From the NCBI GenBank assembly GCA_964500895.1, contig CAZCQP010000033.1, forward strand, positions 1-32,522: a DNA stretch of 32,522 bases, read 5' to 3'. Under the pieces are notes generated by a model, which worked only from the letters and a program-made list of their open reading frames with translations, searched no databases and had not been told where the DNA came from. Position numbers and translations under genes: made by a program. Below, piece after piece: positions 7,687-16,263 of the stretch. Every line of letters begins with the position of its first letter. Positions within the stretch are counted from its first letter, which is position 1. This DNA is from CAZCQP01 sp964500895. Its GTDB lineage: Bacteria > Bacillota > Clostridia > Lachnospirales > JAISER01.

Positions 7687-9240
7687 ATGAGCATACTTAC
7701 AGTTAAAGATGTAACACATGGTTTTGGGTCAAGAATGATTTTAGAAAATGCATCCTTTCGTTTATTAAAAGGGGAACATATTGGGCTGGTTGGGGCAAAT
7801 GGAGAAGGTAAAACAACCTTCTTAAATATTATAACAGGAAAACTGATGCCAGACTCGGGCACAATTGAATGGTGCAAACGCATTACAACCGGTTACCTGG
7901 ACCAATATTCAACCCTTACTGCGGGAAAAACCATTCAAACGGTGCTGCAAGACGCCTTTTTGTACATGTATGAATTGGAACGTGAAATGCTTGCCATTTA
8001 CGAAAAACTTGGAGAAGCCCCGGAAGACGAAATGGAAAACCTGCTTTCAGAAGCCGGTGAAATACAAGCCATTTTGGAACATTCCGGCTTTTATACCTTG
8101 GATGTTAAAATTGCGGAGTGCGCAAATGGCTTGGGGTTAAATGAAATTGGGCTAGATAAAGATGTTTCAGAACTAAGCGGCGGGCAACGCTCTAAGGTGC
8201 TTTTGGCAAAGCTTCTGCTGGAAAACCCCATGATACTCATTTTAGACGAGCCCACCAACTTTTTAGACGAAAACCATATTGAGTGGCTGAAAAAATATTT
8301 ACAAGATTACGAAAACGCTTTCATTTTGGTTTCCCACGACATTCCGTTTTTAAATGCGGTTACAAACGTTATTTATCATACGGAAAATGCAACCCTTACA
8401 CGATACAGCGGAACATATGAACAATTTATGGACATGTACCAGCTTAAAAAACGGCAAGTAGAGCAAGCCTATGAAAAGCAGCAAAAAGAAATTGAAAAGC
8501 TGGAAGACTTTATAGCCAGAAATAAGGCCCGGGTGGCCACAGCCAACATGGCCAAAAGCCGCCAAAAAAAGCTGGACAATATGGACATTATAGAGCTGTC
8601 CCGTGAGAAAATAAAACCTACCTTTGCCTTTACCCCATCCCGTGCACCCGGGAAAATTGTAATTCAAGCCCAATCACTGGTGTTGGGTTATAACGAACCT
8701 TTAACAAAACCCATGTCATTCATTTTGGAACGGGGAAGCAAGGTTGCCATAAAAGGGGTCAATGGTTTGGGCAAAACAACATTGCTGAAAACGTTACTTG
8801 GTCAAATTCCGCCCATTAGCGGAGAGGTCAACGTTGATGGTTATGCAGAAGTGGGCTATTTTGAACAAGAGGTGGAAGATTCCAGAAACACTGCCCTTGA
8901 AGAAATTTGGAATGCATTTCCCAGCATGACCAACGGCGAGGTACGCAGTGCCCTTGCGAAATGCGGGTTGACCAATGAGCACATCACCAGCCAAATGCGT
9001 GTACTTTCGGGTGGCGAAAATGCCAAAGCACGCCTTTGTAAGCTGATGCTCAAAAGCATCAACCTGCTTGTGTTGGACGAGCCCACCAATCACCTGGATG
9101 TGTTTGCAAAAGAAGCGCTGAAGAAAGCCATCATTGACTTTAAAGGCACCGTTTTGCTGGTGTGCCATGAAGCGGAATTTTATCAAGATGTGGTTACGGA
9201 TGTTTGGAATATTGAGGATTTTACCACAAAAATTGTTTAG
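7687..9240 (+). CDS. ABC-F family ATPase (ribosome-associated, YkpA/EttA-like)
   Basis: A 517-residue soluble protein with two tandem ATPase cassettes and no membrane segment, the ABC-F layout. Family members bind the ribosomal E site to aid translation or to protect against antibiotics. Cassette 1: Walker A GANGEGKT (36-43), LSGGQRSKV signature, LDEPTNFLD Walker B. Cassette 2: GVNGLGKTT, LSGGENAKARL, LDEPTNHLD. The linker between them is charged and helical (QVEQAYEKQQKEIEKLEDFI...), as expected for the P-site-reaching linker. The start is ATG 7687, with GAAGGAG about six bases upstream and the family's MSILTV opening. An ATG 30 bases earlier has no ribosome site. The linker is of ordinary length, so housekeeping versus resistance function cannot be decided by eye. 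Confidence 0.9.
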   Translation: MSILTVKDVTHGFGSRMILENASFRLLKGEHIGLVGANGEGKTTFLNIITGKLMPDSGTIEWCKRITTGYLDQYSTLTAGKTIQTVLQDAFLYMYELEREMLAIYEKLGEAPEDEMENLLSEAGEIQAILEHSGFYTLDVKIAECANGLGLNEIGLDKDVSELSGGQRSKVLLAKLLLENPMILILDEPTNFLDENHIEWLKKYLQDYENAFILVSHDIPFLNAVTNVIYHTENATLTRYSGTYEQFMDMYQLKKRQVEQAYEKQQKEIEKLEDFIARNKARVATANMAKSRQKKLDNMDIIELSREKIKPTFAFTPSRAPGKIVIQAQSLVLGYNEPLTKPMSFILERGSKVAIKGVNGLGKTTLLKTLLGQIPPISGEVNVDGYAEVGYFEQEVEDSRNTALEEIWNAFPSMTNGEVRSALAKCGLTNEHITSQMRVLSGGENAKARLCKLMLKSINLLVLDEPTNHLDVFAKEALKKAIIDFKGTVLLVCHEAEFYQDVVTDVWNIEDFTTKIV

Positions 9241-9305
9241 GAGTACTATGTAATTTAAAGCCACTAGACACAAAAATTAAATCTCTATTGTAATACAAAT
9301 GACGT

Positions 9306-9347
9306 AGCCTGGCATCTTTGTTCTAACGGTGTCAGGCTTGTTTGTTT
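9306..9347 (+). terminator. Terminator after the ABC-F gene
   Basis: AGCCTGGCA (9306-9314) pairs with TGTCAGGCT (9330-9338), nine pairs with one G-U, followed by TGTTTGTTT. It lies 66 bp after the ABC-F stop. Confidence 0.7.
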
Positions 9348-9497
9348 CCGGAGAATGATAGAGCGGCACTAATACCGAGAAAAAGTTATGGCAACGACAG
9401 AACCATATTCCGGAATAGCATGTTCGAGTAAAATCTGTTTAAAATAGGTTGCCGAATCAAATGATAGGTTAAAAAAGAACGAGGATATGTTTTTAAC

Positions 9498-9516
9498 AAA
9501 AAAGCCCCAACGGGGC
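9498..9516 (-). terminator. Minus-strand intrinsic terminator downstream of the DeoR gene
   Basis: Read on the minus strand: GCCCC, GTT loop, GGGGC, then six T. It ends transcripts coming from the regulator gene about 235 nt upstream, after passing through the 9577-9642 hairpin. Confidence 0.75.
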
Positions 9517-9576
9517 GCGGCATATTTTTGTGCAATGCTCAAAATTCGTTTAGGGTCTTAGGGGATTTTTCCCTAA

Positions 9577-9642
9577 CAAGCGGTGCATACAGCCGGTGTT
9601 CTTTAAGTGAAACGTAAAGAAACCGAGCGTATGCACCGCTTG
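9577..9642. repeat. Long perfect-arm hairpin of unknown role
   Basis: CAAGCGGTGCATAC (9577-9590) is the exact reverse complement of GTATGCACCGCTTG (9629-9642). Inside the 38-nt spacer, CGGTGTTCTTT and AAAGAAACCG pair again with one bulge, so nearly the whole 66 nt folds into one rod. There is no T tract on either side. It could be an mRNA 3' structure of the regulator transcript, a small RNA or the relic of a palindromic element. Confidence 0.7.
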
Positions 9643-9751
9643 CTACTTTAATCAATAATGGGAGGTGACTGCATTTTGTTCAAAAATGTTCACAACCTTC
9701 CGACGGCTAGTTGCCCCAACTTTCCCGTCAGAACCATTTTTCAAACACCGC

Positions 9752-10534
9752 CTAGCATACGGATACATAATTGATGTTACTATCTTTAAAAAACAACGCA
9801 TATTCCTCTGAAATATCATTTGTAATAATGCAATCTAATGAATCTAAGGAACAAACTTTATACATACCAATCTTATTAAATTTTTCCTTATCAACTAACA
9901 TAAACCATTTGCGCTGTATGCTTGGAATTGCCTTGTACATGTAGGTGCTAATAATTGAATTTACAGTAATACCGGCATTCATATCAAGCCCTGAACAGCT
10001 TGTAAAAGCTTTATTTACATATATGCTTTCCAAATATTGCGACGGTTTTTCGATGCTGGAAAAATAACTAACATTATCTACCGTGGCCACTTCGCCACCA
10101 ACTAAAAACACTTTAACATTGCATTTGATTAAATCTGAAATTGCAGATATATTATTGGTTACAACCGAAATATTCTTTTTTTCTCCCAACAGCTTTGCAA
10201 GCGCACAGCATGTTCTGCCAGAGCCTAAGAAGATAGTATCCCCATCATGAATTTGGTCTAAAGCATATCTTACGATTTTATTTAAAAGAAAGTTCTTTTT
10301 AGAATAATGATCTGGAAAGGCTGGCAATATTGATTCTAAAGGCTGGATATCGGAATTTTTTAAAATGGCTCCCCCATGAATCTTTTCTATATTTCCCTCC
10401 TTTGCAAGAATTGCAAGATCCTTCCTTATCGTCACATCACTTACACCGAACTTTTCACGCAGTTCACTGCTCATGACACGTTTGTTCGTTAAAATTAGAG
10501 AACGGATTACGTTTAAACGTTCCTCGTGTAGCAT
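9752..10534 (-). CDS. iolR: DeoR-family transcriptional regulator of the inositol cluster
   Basis: A 260-residue DeoR-type repressor. The N-terminal winged helix reads ERLNVIRSLILTNKRVMSSELREKFGVSDVTIRKDLAILAKEG, followed by IEKIHGGA, the hallmark of the family. The C-terminal sugar-phosphate sensor domain has the GSGRTCCALAKLL loop and VVTNN...LVGGEV. It is transcribed away from iolC across a 243-bp promoter region, which suggests that it controls the iol operon, probably responding to a phosphorylated intermediate such as the IolC product. The start is placed at ATG 10534, with AAGGA eight bases upstream. A 13-codon extension to 10573 lacks a ribosome site. The symbol iolR is inferred from position, because IolR proteins are DeoR-type regulators. 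Confidence 0.85.
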   Translation of the reverse strand: MLHEERLNVIRSLILTNKRVMSSELREKFGVSDVTIRKDLAILAKEGNIEKIHGGAILKNSDIQPLESILPAFPDHYSKKNFLLNKIVRYALDQIHDGDTIFLGSGRTCCALAKLLGEKKNISVVTNNISAISDLIKCNVKVFLVGGEVATVDNVSYFSSIEKPSQYLESIYVNKAFTSCSGLDMNAGITVNSIISTYMYKAIPSIQRKWFMLVDKEKFNKIGMYKVCSLDSLDCIITNDISEEYALFFKDSNINYVSVC

Positions 10535-10659
10535 ATTATCATTCCTTATATTATTATATAACCACAATACCATAATCCATTAGGTTGTGCAATAGTCATA
10601 AACCAATCTAGCAAAATTGTAAGAATGTGCACAAATAATTTTAAACGCATTAAAAATTA

Positions 10660-10731
10660 TTGACAAGTAAAAAATGAAATGATAGAATCGAAATATATAG
10701 AAATAAAACGTAACTAATCATAAGTTTCGAT
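10660..10731 (+). promoter_or_regulatory. iol operon promoter and candidate regulator operator
   Basis: TTGACA (10660-10665), 17 bases, TAGAAT (10683-10688); predicted start near 10695. ATCGAAA (10687-10693), overlapping the -10 box, is repeated in inverted form as TTTCGAT (10725-10731). These two half-sites, about 38 bp apart centre to centre and flanking the transcript start, are candidate operators for the divergent DeoR regulator. Confidence 0.65.
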
Positions 10732-10777
10732 AATAGAAGTTAAATTGTAAACTTTTAATATGATGAAGGAGGTATTT

Positions 10778-11773
10778 ATGAAAGGCTATTCTTTCAAAAC
10801 CGATGCAAAAATAGATTTGATATGCATAGGCAGGTTGGGAATTGATTTAAACTGTAATGATGTGAACTGCCCCCTGTCGGAGGTAAAATCATTTAGCCCT
10901 ACGGTGGGCGGGTCTCCGGCAAACATTGCTATCGGTGCTGCAAAGCAAGGCATAAACGTTGGATTTATCGGCAGAGTTTCCAATGATGGGCTGGGGGATT
11001 TTATTATTGGAAAGTTAAAAGCGTATAAAGTGGATACCAGTTTTGTAAAACGGGATGAAAATGCGTCAAGAAACTGTTTGGCAATTACTGAAATCAAAGC
11101 ACCTGATGATTGCGGAGGCATTTTGTATCGTGATAATGTTTCCGATCTAAACTTAACATATAGCGACATTTCGGAAGAATACATAAAAAATGCAAAAGCA
11201 ATATTAGTATCAGGGACAGCACTTTCTAAAAGTCCCTCTCGAGAAGCGGTTTTGTTAGCAATTACGTACGCAAAAAAACACAACACAACCATTATCATGG
11301 ATATTGACTACAGGCCATACTCTTGGCTTTCGCCAGAAGAAACATCCCTATATTGCAGCTTAGTTTGTGAAAATTGCGACATTATTATAGGTACCCGCGA
11401 AGAGTTTGATGTGGTTGAATACCTATTCGATCGTGAAAATCAAAACGATAAGGTCAGCGCACAACGCTGGTTAGATTTACAAACAAAGATGGTAATTGTA
11501 AAGCGTGGCAAGGACGGTTCTACTACATGGACAGCAGATGGGGATGAATATACCTATCCTACATTACCAACAGATTTAAAGAAAACCTTTGGCGCTGGTG
11601 ATGCCTATGCTTCAGCATTCATTGCTGCACTGATCAAAGGGGAAGACATACCAACGGCAATGAGGAACGGTACGGCTTCTGCATCTATTGTCATTTCCGG
11701 TTACAATTGTTCTGAAACCTCGCCAACCACAGAACAATTGAAAGACTATTTCATCAAACATAATATTATATAG
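10778..11773 (+). CDS. iolC: 5-dehydro-2-deoxygluconokinase IolC (PfkB family)
   Basis: A 331-residue ribokinase/PfkB-family kinase. In inositol breakdown it phosphorylates 2-deoxy-5-keto-gluconate at the 6 position using ATP. Seen: the N-terminal substrate motif GGSPANIAIGAAKQG, IGRVSNDGLGDFI, and the C-terminal PfkB signature KKTFGAGDAYASAFIAAL with the catalytic Asp. The following gene is the aldolase that cleaves its product, which supports the specific assignment. The start is ATG 10778 behind GAAGGAGG; the ATG at 10760 lies upstream of that ribosome site and is not used. It is the first gene of the operon. Confidence 0.92.
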   Translation: MKGYSFKTDAKIDLICIGRLGIDLNCNDVNCPLSEVKSFSPTVGGSPANIAIGAAKQGINVGFIGRVSNDGLGDFIIGKLKAYKVDTSFVKRDENASRNCLAITEIKAPDDCGGILYRDNVSDLNLTYSDISEEYIKNAKAILVSGTALSKSPSREAVLLAITYAKKHNTTIIMDIDYRPYSWLSPEETSLYCSLVCENCDIIIGTREEFDVVEYLFDRENQNDKVSAQRWLDLQTKMVIVKRGKDGSTTWTADGDEYTYPTLPTDLKKTFGAGDAYASAFIAALIKGEDIPTAMRNGTASASIVISGYNCSETSPTTEQLKDYFIKHNII

Positions 11774-11785
11774 CAAGGAGTCGTT

Positions 11786-12622
11786 ATGTTAAGTAATTTA
11801 AAAAATGAGATAAACTTTGCAGCTAAAAATAAGTTTGCAATAGCAGGATTTAACGTTTTTGGTGTGGAGGATTCTTTAGCGGTCGTTAAAGCGGCAGAAG
11901 AAATGAATGTTCCAACCTTGTTTATGATTAACAAATTAGCGGTGGAATATATGCCGGTTGAAAATTGGGCTGGAATGCTGCTTCCAATTGCTGAAAATGC
12001 AAAGATTCCGGTGAGTTTGCATCTGGACCATTGCAAAGATTACGAAACGGTCATTCGCGCAATTAAAGCGGGCTTTACCTCAGTTATGTATGACGGGTCA
12101 CAGCTTTCGGTAGAGGAAAACATAAAAAACACCAACGACATTGCACGCGTTGCAAAGATTTTTAATGTGAGTGTTGAGGGAGAAATCGGTTCTGTTCCAT
12201 ATGCAGATATTCCCGGTCATGCAAAAGACATCATCACATTGCCGGAGGAATTAAAAACATATGCGCAAGAGTCCCATGCCGATTGGATTGCAATTGCAAT
12301 AGGGCAGATACACCGCTTGCAAGGAGAAAAATCAAACATAAATTTTGAACAATTTGATCGTTTAAAAACAACGACCTCTAAGCCGTTGATAATACACGGC
12401 GGCACAGGCATCAAAGAGGAAGACTTACATAAGTTATGCAGTGAAAACATAGGAAAAGTAAATTTTGGCACATCCTTAAGGGTGGCATTTGGTGAAGCGT
12501 TACGCATTGAGGTTGCGCAAAACAAAAAGGAATTCGATCGTTTAAAGCTTTTCAAAGTACCGGCAGATGCTGTGAAACAAGCGGCAATCCAATCCATAAA
12601 AAGTGTAACCAAAGGGAGATGA
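11786..12622 (+). CDS. iolJ: 6-phospho-5-dehydro-2-deoxygluconate aldolase IolJ (class II)
   Basis: A 278-residue class II, zinc-dependent aldolase of the fructose-bisphosphate aldolase family. It splits the phosphorylated 2-deoxy-5-keto-gluconate into DHAP and malonate semialdehyde. Zinc and catalytic motifs are visible: HLDHCKDYE (metal His plus catalytic Asp region), VEGEIGSV, and IIHGGTGI. The position directly after iolC and before iolD is the standard iol order and favours IolJ over a glycolytic aldolase. The gene starts at ATG 11786 behind AAGGAG, and its TGA stop overlaps an ATG just before iolD. No abnormality is seen. Confidence 0.9.
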   Translation: MLSNLKNEINFAAKNKFAIAGFNVFGVEDSLAVVKAAEEMNVPTLFMINKLAVEYMPVENWAGMLLPIAENAKIPVSLHLDHCKDYETVIRAIKAGFTSVMYDGSQLSVEENIKNTNDIARVAKIFNVSVEGEIGSVPYADIPGHAKDIITLPEELKTYAQESHADWIAIAIGQIHRLQGEKSNINFEQFDRLKTTTSKPLIIHGGTGIKEEDLHKLCSENIGKVNFGTSLRVAFGEALRIEVAQNKKEFDRLKLFKVPADAVKQAAIQSIKSVTKGR

Positions 12623-12624
12623 AT

Positions 12625-14487
12625 ATGAAAACGATTCGGCTTACAATGGCGCAGGCATTGGTAGAGTTTTTAGATAACCAATACCTTTGTGTTGACGGTA
12701 AAGAAAACAAGTTTGTTCGTGGGTTTATGGGCATTTTTGGCCATGGAAATGTAGTTGGGTTAGGGCAAGCACTTGAACAGTATAAAGATAGGGTCATCTA
12801 TATTCAGGGCAAGAACGAGCAGGAAATTGCACACGCTTGCACGGCCTATGCAAAGCAGAAAAACAGAAGGGAAATCTTTGCATGTACGGCTTCTATTGGT
12901 CCGGGGGCATTAAATCTTGTAACTGCAGCAGGAACCGCTACCGTTAACCGTATTCCTGTACTTCTTCTGCCGGCTGATACATATGCAGATCGCCAGCCAG
13001 ACCCTGTACTGCAGCAAATGGAAAACAAAGCGGACTATACCGTTTCTGTTAATGATAGCTTTAAAGCAGTAAGCAAATACTGGGATAGAATACAACGGCC
13101 AGAACAGTTAATGAGCGCATGTTTAAATGCCATGCGTGTGCTTACAGACCCGGAGGATACAGGGGCAGTAACACTTTGCCTGCCGCAAGATGTGCAGGGA
13201 GAAAGTTATGATTATCCCGTTTGCTTTTTTGAAAAAAGGGTTTGGTATATAGACCGAACTGTTGCAACTGACACTGCTCTTGCACGTGCTGTAGATAAGA
13301 TTATGACCAAAAAGAAACCGCTTATTATTGCGGGCGGTGGTGTACGGTACAGTGATGCAGGCAAAGAGATTGCTGCATTTGCGGAAAAATTCAACATACC
13401 GTTTAGTGAAACGCAAGCCGGAAAGGGTGAAATTCCATTTGACAATGGCTACAACTTAGGCTGTGTAGGTGTATGCGGTACATTGGCTGCAAATCTTATT
13501 GCTAAAGATGCGGATTTAATTATTGCAGTAGGCACTAAGCTGAATGATTTTGTTACAAGCTCTAAGGCAGCGTTTGCAAACCCTGAGGTAGAGCTTGTGT
13601 CTATCAACGTAAGCAGAATGGACACACTCAAAATGGACGCCGTATCGGTAGTAGCAGATGCAAAGGCCGGCATAGCAGCACTAACTGAAGCATTAGAAAA
13701 GGCCGGTTATAAGTCCGAATATAAAGATGAATTTGAAGTTGCAAAAAAACAGTGGGTTGCTGAATTAAATCGGTTGTATAATTTAGAGCTTGAAAACGGG
13801 CTGTCTCAAGCAAGGGTTATCCTTCACCTTAACGAATTGCTGGATGATGATGCCATTGTGGTATCAGCTTCGGGCAGTATGCCCTCCGACCTTGAAAGAT
13901 TGTGGCGCCCTAAAACCCCCGGGCAATATCATTTGGAATATGGTTTTTCCTGTATGGGGTATGAGATTTCTGGCGCATTGGGTGCAAAAATTGCTCATCC
14001 GGAGCGGGAAACATATGCCTTTATTGGTGACGGTGTGTTTATGATGGGGCATTCAGACCTGGTAACCAGTTTGCAGGAGAATATAAAAATTAATGTGGTG
14101 TTATTTAATAATCACGGTCATCAGTGTATCCATAACCTGCAACGCTCACAAGGCAGTGATTCCTTTGCAACGGAGTTCCGTTATCGTCAAAAGGAAACTG
14201 GCGGGCTGACGGGTGATTACATAGATATTGATTTTGCCGCAGTAGCAGCAGCTTACGGCGCAAAATCCTACAAGGTAAGCACCATAGAGCAGCTTAAACA
14301 AGCAGTAGAAATGAGCAAAAACGATACAAGATCAACACTCATAGAAATTGAGGTGCTTCCTGGGACAATGACCGAAGGTTATGAAAATTTCTGGAGGGTT
14401 GGAACGGCTTCTGTCAGCGAAAGCGAAAAAGTGAAAAAAGCATACGAGGTCATGAGCAGCAAGGTTAGCACACTAAGAAAATATTAA
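12625..14487 (+). CDS. iolD: 3D-trihydroxycyclohexane-1,2-dione hydrolase IolD
   Basis: A 620-residue thiamine-diphosphate enzyme that opens the inositol-derived ring, giving 5-deoxy-glucuronate. The N-terminal domain has MAQALVEFLDNQY and GHGNVVGLGQAL, followed by ACTASIGPGALNLVTAAGTA. The central nucleotide-like domain has KPLIIAGGGVRYS. The C-terminal ThDP motif starts at GDGVFMMGHSDL and ends in NNHGHQCI. This is the typical length for IolD. The start at ATG 12625 is chosen because GGGAGA ends five bases before it; the ATG at 12619 lies on the ribosome site. Coupled to iolJ by the overlap at 12619-12622. Confidence 0.94.
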   Translation: MKTIRLTMAQALVEFLDNQYLCVDGKENKFVRGFMGIFGHGNVVGLGQALEQYKDRVIYIQGKNEQEIAHACTAYAKQKNRREIFACTASIGPGALNLVTAAGTATVNRIPVLLLPADTYADRQPDPVLQQMENKADYTVSVNDSFKAVSKYWDRIQRPEQLMSACLNAMRVLTDPEDTGAVTLCLPQDVQGESYDYPVCFFEKRVWYIDRTVATDTALARAVDKIMTKKKPLIIAGGGVRYSDAGKEIAAFAEKFNIPFSETQAGKGEIPFDNGYNLGCVGVCGTLAANLIAKDADLIIAVGTKLNDFVTSSKAAFANPEVELVSINVSRMDTLKMDAVSVVADAKAGIAALTEALEKAGYKSEYKDEFEVAKKQWVAELNRLYNLELENGLSQARVILHLNELLDDDAIVVSASGSMPSDLERLWRPKTPGQYHLEYGFSCMGYEISGALGAKIAHPERETYAFIGDGVFMMGHSDLVTSLQENIKINVVLFNNHGHQCIHNLQRSQGSDSFATEFRYRQKETGGLTGDYIDIDFAAVAAAYGAKSYKVSTIEQLKQAVEMSKNDTRSTLIEIEVLPGTMTEGYENFWRVGTASVSESEKVKKAYEVMSSKVSTLRKY

Positions 14488-14520
14488 AGCAATTTCATGT
14501 TTGCTAAAAGGAGAACGATT

Positions 14521-15408
14521 ATGAATATACAATACGGCTGTGCGCCGATAAACTGGACAAATGACGATTTGCCAAGCTTAGGTGGGGAACTAACCTATCA
14601 GCAATGTTTAAGCGAGATGGCATTGGCAGGTTTTAAGGGCAGTGAGGGCGGTTGCAAGTACCCTAAGGATTTTAAGACGCTGAAAAAAGCCTTGGATCTT
14701 AGAGCGCTTGTTATTTGTAATATGTGGTTCAGTTCTTTCTTTACATCATTTGAAGAAGAAAAAACAATTGCTTCATTTAAAGAGCATATTGATTACACAT
14801 ATTCACTTGGCGCAAGAGTGGTTGGTGTAGGTGAGTGCGGCGTTACCATACATGGTCAGGAAGGCACCCCATTAAAACCGATGCGTCCTATTTTAACCGA
14901 CAGACAGTTTGATAGCCTTGCCAATGGGCTTAACACGTTAGGGCTTATGGCTAAAGAAAAGGGTATGAAACTATGTTTTCACCCACATGTAGGCACAGGG
15001 ATTGAATCCTTAGAAGAGATAAACCGCCTTATGGAAAATACCGACCCAACGTTAGTTTATCTGCTTTTTGATACTGGTCATTCTACAGTTGCCGGTGAAG
15101 ATCCGGTTGCAATCCTTAAAAAATATATAAACCGCGTGGGGCATGTACATGTTAAAGATGTGCGCGGCGATGTATTTAAGCGGCTTATCCAGGAGGATTG
15201 GAGCTTCTTAACAGGTGTGAAAAACGGCTTATTCACCGTTCCAGGTGATGGTACGGAAGTGAAATGGGATGAGATATTTAACATACTGAAAGAAAATAAC
15301 TATGAAGGTTGGATTGTAGTGGAAGCGGAACAGGACCCAGCTGTTGCAGATCCGTTAGAATATGCAATCAAAGCACGTCAATTTATGAAAGAGAAACTTG
15401 GAATCTAG
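14521..15408 (+). CDS. iolE: Inosose dehydratase IolE
   Basis: A 295-residue TIM-barrel enzyme of the xylose isomerase-like family that dehydrates scyllo-inosose to the trihydroxycyclohexanedione used by IolD. Diagnostic segments are the start YGCAPINWTNDDLPSLGG, KGSEGGCKYP, KLCFHPHVGTGIES, LLFDTGHSTVAGEDP and VGHVHVKDVR, which carry the metal-binding Glu/Asp/His residues. The start is ATG 14521 with AAAGGAG upstream. It sits in the usual place after iolD and is followed by a hairpin before iolB. Confidence 0.94.
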   Translation: MNIQYGCAPINWTNDDLPSLGGELTYQQCLSEMALAGFKGSEGGCKYPKDFKTLKKALDLRALVICNMWFSSFFTSFEEEKTIASFKEHIDYTYSLGARVVGVGECGVTIHGQEGTPLKPMRPILTDRQFDSLANGLNTLGLMAKEKGMKLCFHPHVGTGIESLEEINRLMENTDPTLVYLLFDTGHSTVAGEDPVAILKKYINRVGHVHVKDVRGDVFKRLIQEDWSFLTGVKNGLFTVPGDGTEVKWDEIFNILKENNYEGWIVVEAEQDPAVADPLEYAIKARQFMKEKLGI

Positions 15409-15409
15409 C

Positions 15410-15428
15410 GCTAAATTAAAAATTTAGC
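15410..15428 (+). other. Intercistronic hairpin between iolE and iolB
   Basis: GCTAAATT (15410-15417), loop AAA, AATTTAGC (15421-15428): a perfect 8-bp stem starting two bases after the iolE stop, with no T run. It probably acts as an mRNA stability or processing element, not as a terminator. Confidence 0.5.
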
Positions 15429-15454
15429 CATGGCGCTTGATGTGAGGGGATAAT

Positions 15455-16246
15455 ATGAAAATTAAACAAAATACTGATTTTGCAACTGGCTATAACAGCA
15501 TCGTTGAATATGACGGAAAGTTCAGCGAAATGATGATGGATTTTGGTATATTAAAACTGACAGACAACACAGTCTTTACGGATAGCAAGGCATTTGAAAA
15601 GGTTTTTCTGCTCTTGTACGGTGAAGTCAAGATTGAATGGGAGGATAAACAAGAGATTGTAAAGAGAACAAGTTTTCTTGATGATGACTTCTGGTGTTTA
15701 AATGTTGCGTCTAACGTTTCTGTAACAATCACAGGTTTGTGCAGTGACAGTGAAGTTGCTATATTCCGTACACCAAATGATATAATATTTGATTCGGCTG
15801 TACGTAATAAAGACAATTCGGTTATAGAGATACGGGGCAAGGGCAGTATGAACGAAGCTGGAACAAGAGTTGTAAAGACGATGATGGACAAGATGCTTTC
15901 GCCCCAGTCTAACTTTATGTTTGGCGAGGATGTACATTATCCGGGTAAATGGGCCGGTTTTCCGTCACATTCCCACAACCAGCCAGAGGTGTACTTCTAT
16001 AAGTTTTATCCACAAAACGGTTTTGGGCTAGTGAAGCTTGGGGATGAAGGTGTGTTGGTTGAACACAACGATACCATCACCATCGACCCGGATTTGGTGC
16101 ATCCACAAGTAGCGGCACCGGGGTATGCCATGTATTTTTTATGGATTATCAGGCATTTAGAGGGCAACCCATACCTTGCACCAACGTTCGAGCAACAACA
16201 TTTATGGGTAGAACAACCGGGCGCAAAATACTGGCCGGAAATTTAG
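15455..16246 (+). CDS. iolB: 5-deoxy-glucuronate isomerase IolB
   Basis: A 263-residue bicupin that converts 5-deoxy-glucuronate to 2-deoxy-5-keto-gluconate, the substrate of IolC. Seen: the C-terminal cupin metal motif FPSHSHNQPEVYFYKFYPQNGFG and the later histidine in DPDLVHPQVAAPGY. The ending FEQQHLWVEQPGAKYWPEI is also characteristic. Length is normal. The start is ATG 15455 with GAGGGG six bases upstream. The N-terminal cupin half is more divergent, as is usual for the family. Confidence 0.93.
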   Translation: MKIKQNTDFATGYNSIVEYDGKFSEMMMDFGILKLTDNTVFTDSKAFEKVFLLLYGEVKIEWEDKQEIVKRTSFLDDDFWCLNVASNVSVTITGLCSDSEVAIFRTPNDIIFDSAVRNKDNSVIEIRGKGSMNEAGTRVVKTMMDKMLSPQSNFMFGEDVHYPGKWAGFPSHSHNQPEVYFYKFYPQNGFGLVKLGDEGVLVEHNDTITIDPDLVHPQVAAPGYAMYFLWIIRHLEGNPYLAPTFEQQHLWVEQPGAKYWPEI

Positions 16247-16263
16247 GTTTGGAGGTAATTTTT

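Larger units (their letters stand above)
9348..9751. other. Non-coding stretch with hairpins between the ABC-F gene and the iol regulator
   Basis: About 400 bp without a convincing gene. It contains a minus-strand terminator (9498-9516), a TTAGGG/CCCTAA inverted repeat (9558-9563 with 9571-9576), a long hairpin (9577-9642), and a GACGG...CCGTC fold near 9700-9730. A short plus-strand frame from TTG 9676 (32 codons, GGAGGTGA upstream) overlaps the end of the regulator gene and is not convincing. Confidence 0.6.

Noticed and set aside
9348..9358. CGGAGAATGA resembling the tRNA-Ser 3' end (CGGAGAAAGA at 23353), as a possible attachment-site copy
   Set aside because: Only about nine of ten bases match and similarity stops at once; too short to support an att site.
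9676..9774. Short plus-strand frame from TTG with GGAGGTGA upstream (32 codons)
   Set aside because: It overlaps the end of the regulator gene convergently, has no recognisable composition or domain, and uses a rare start.
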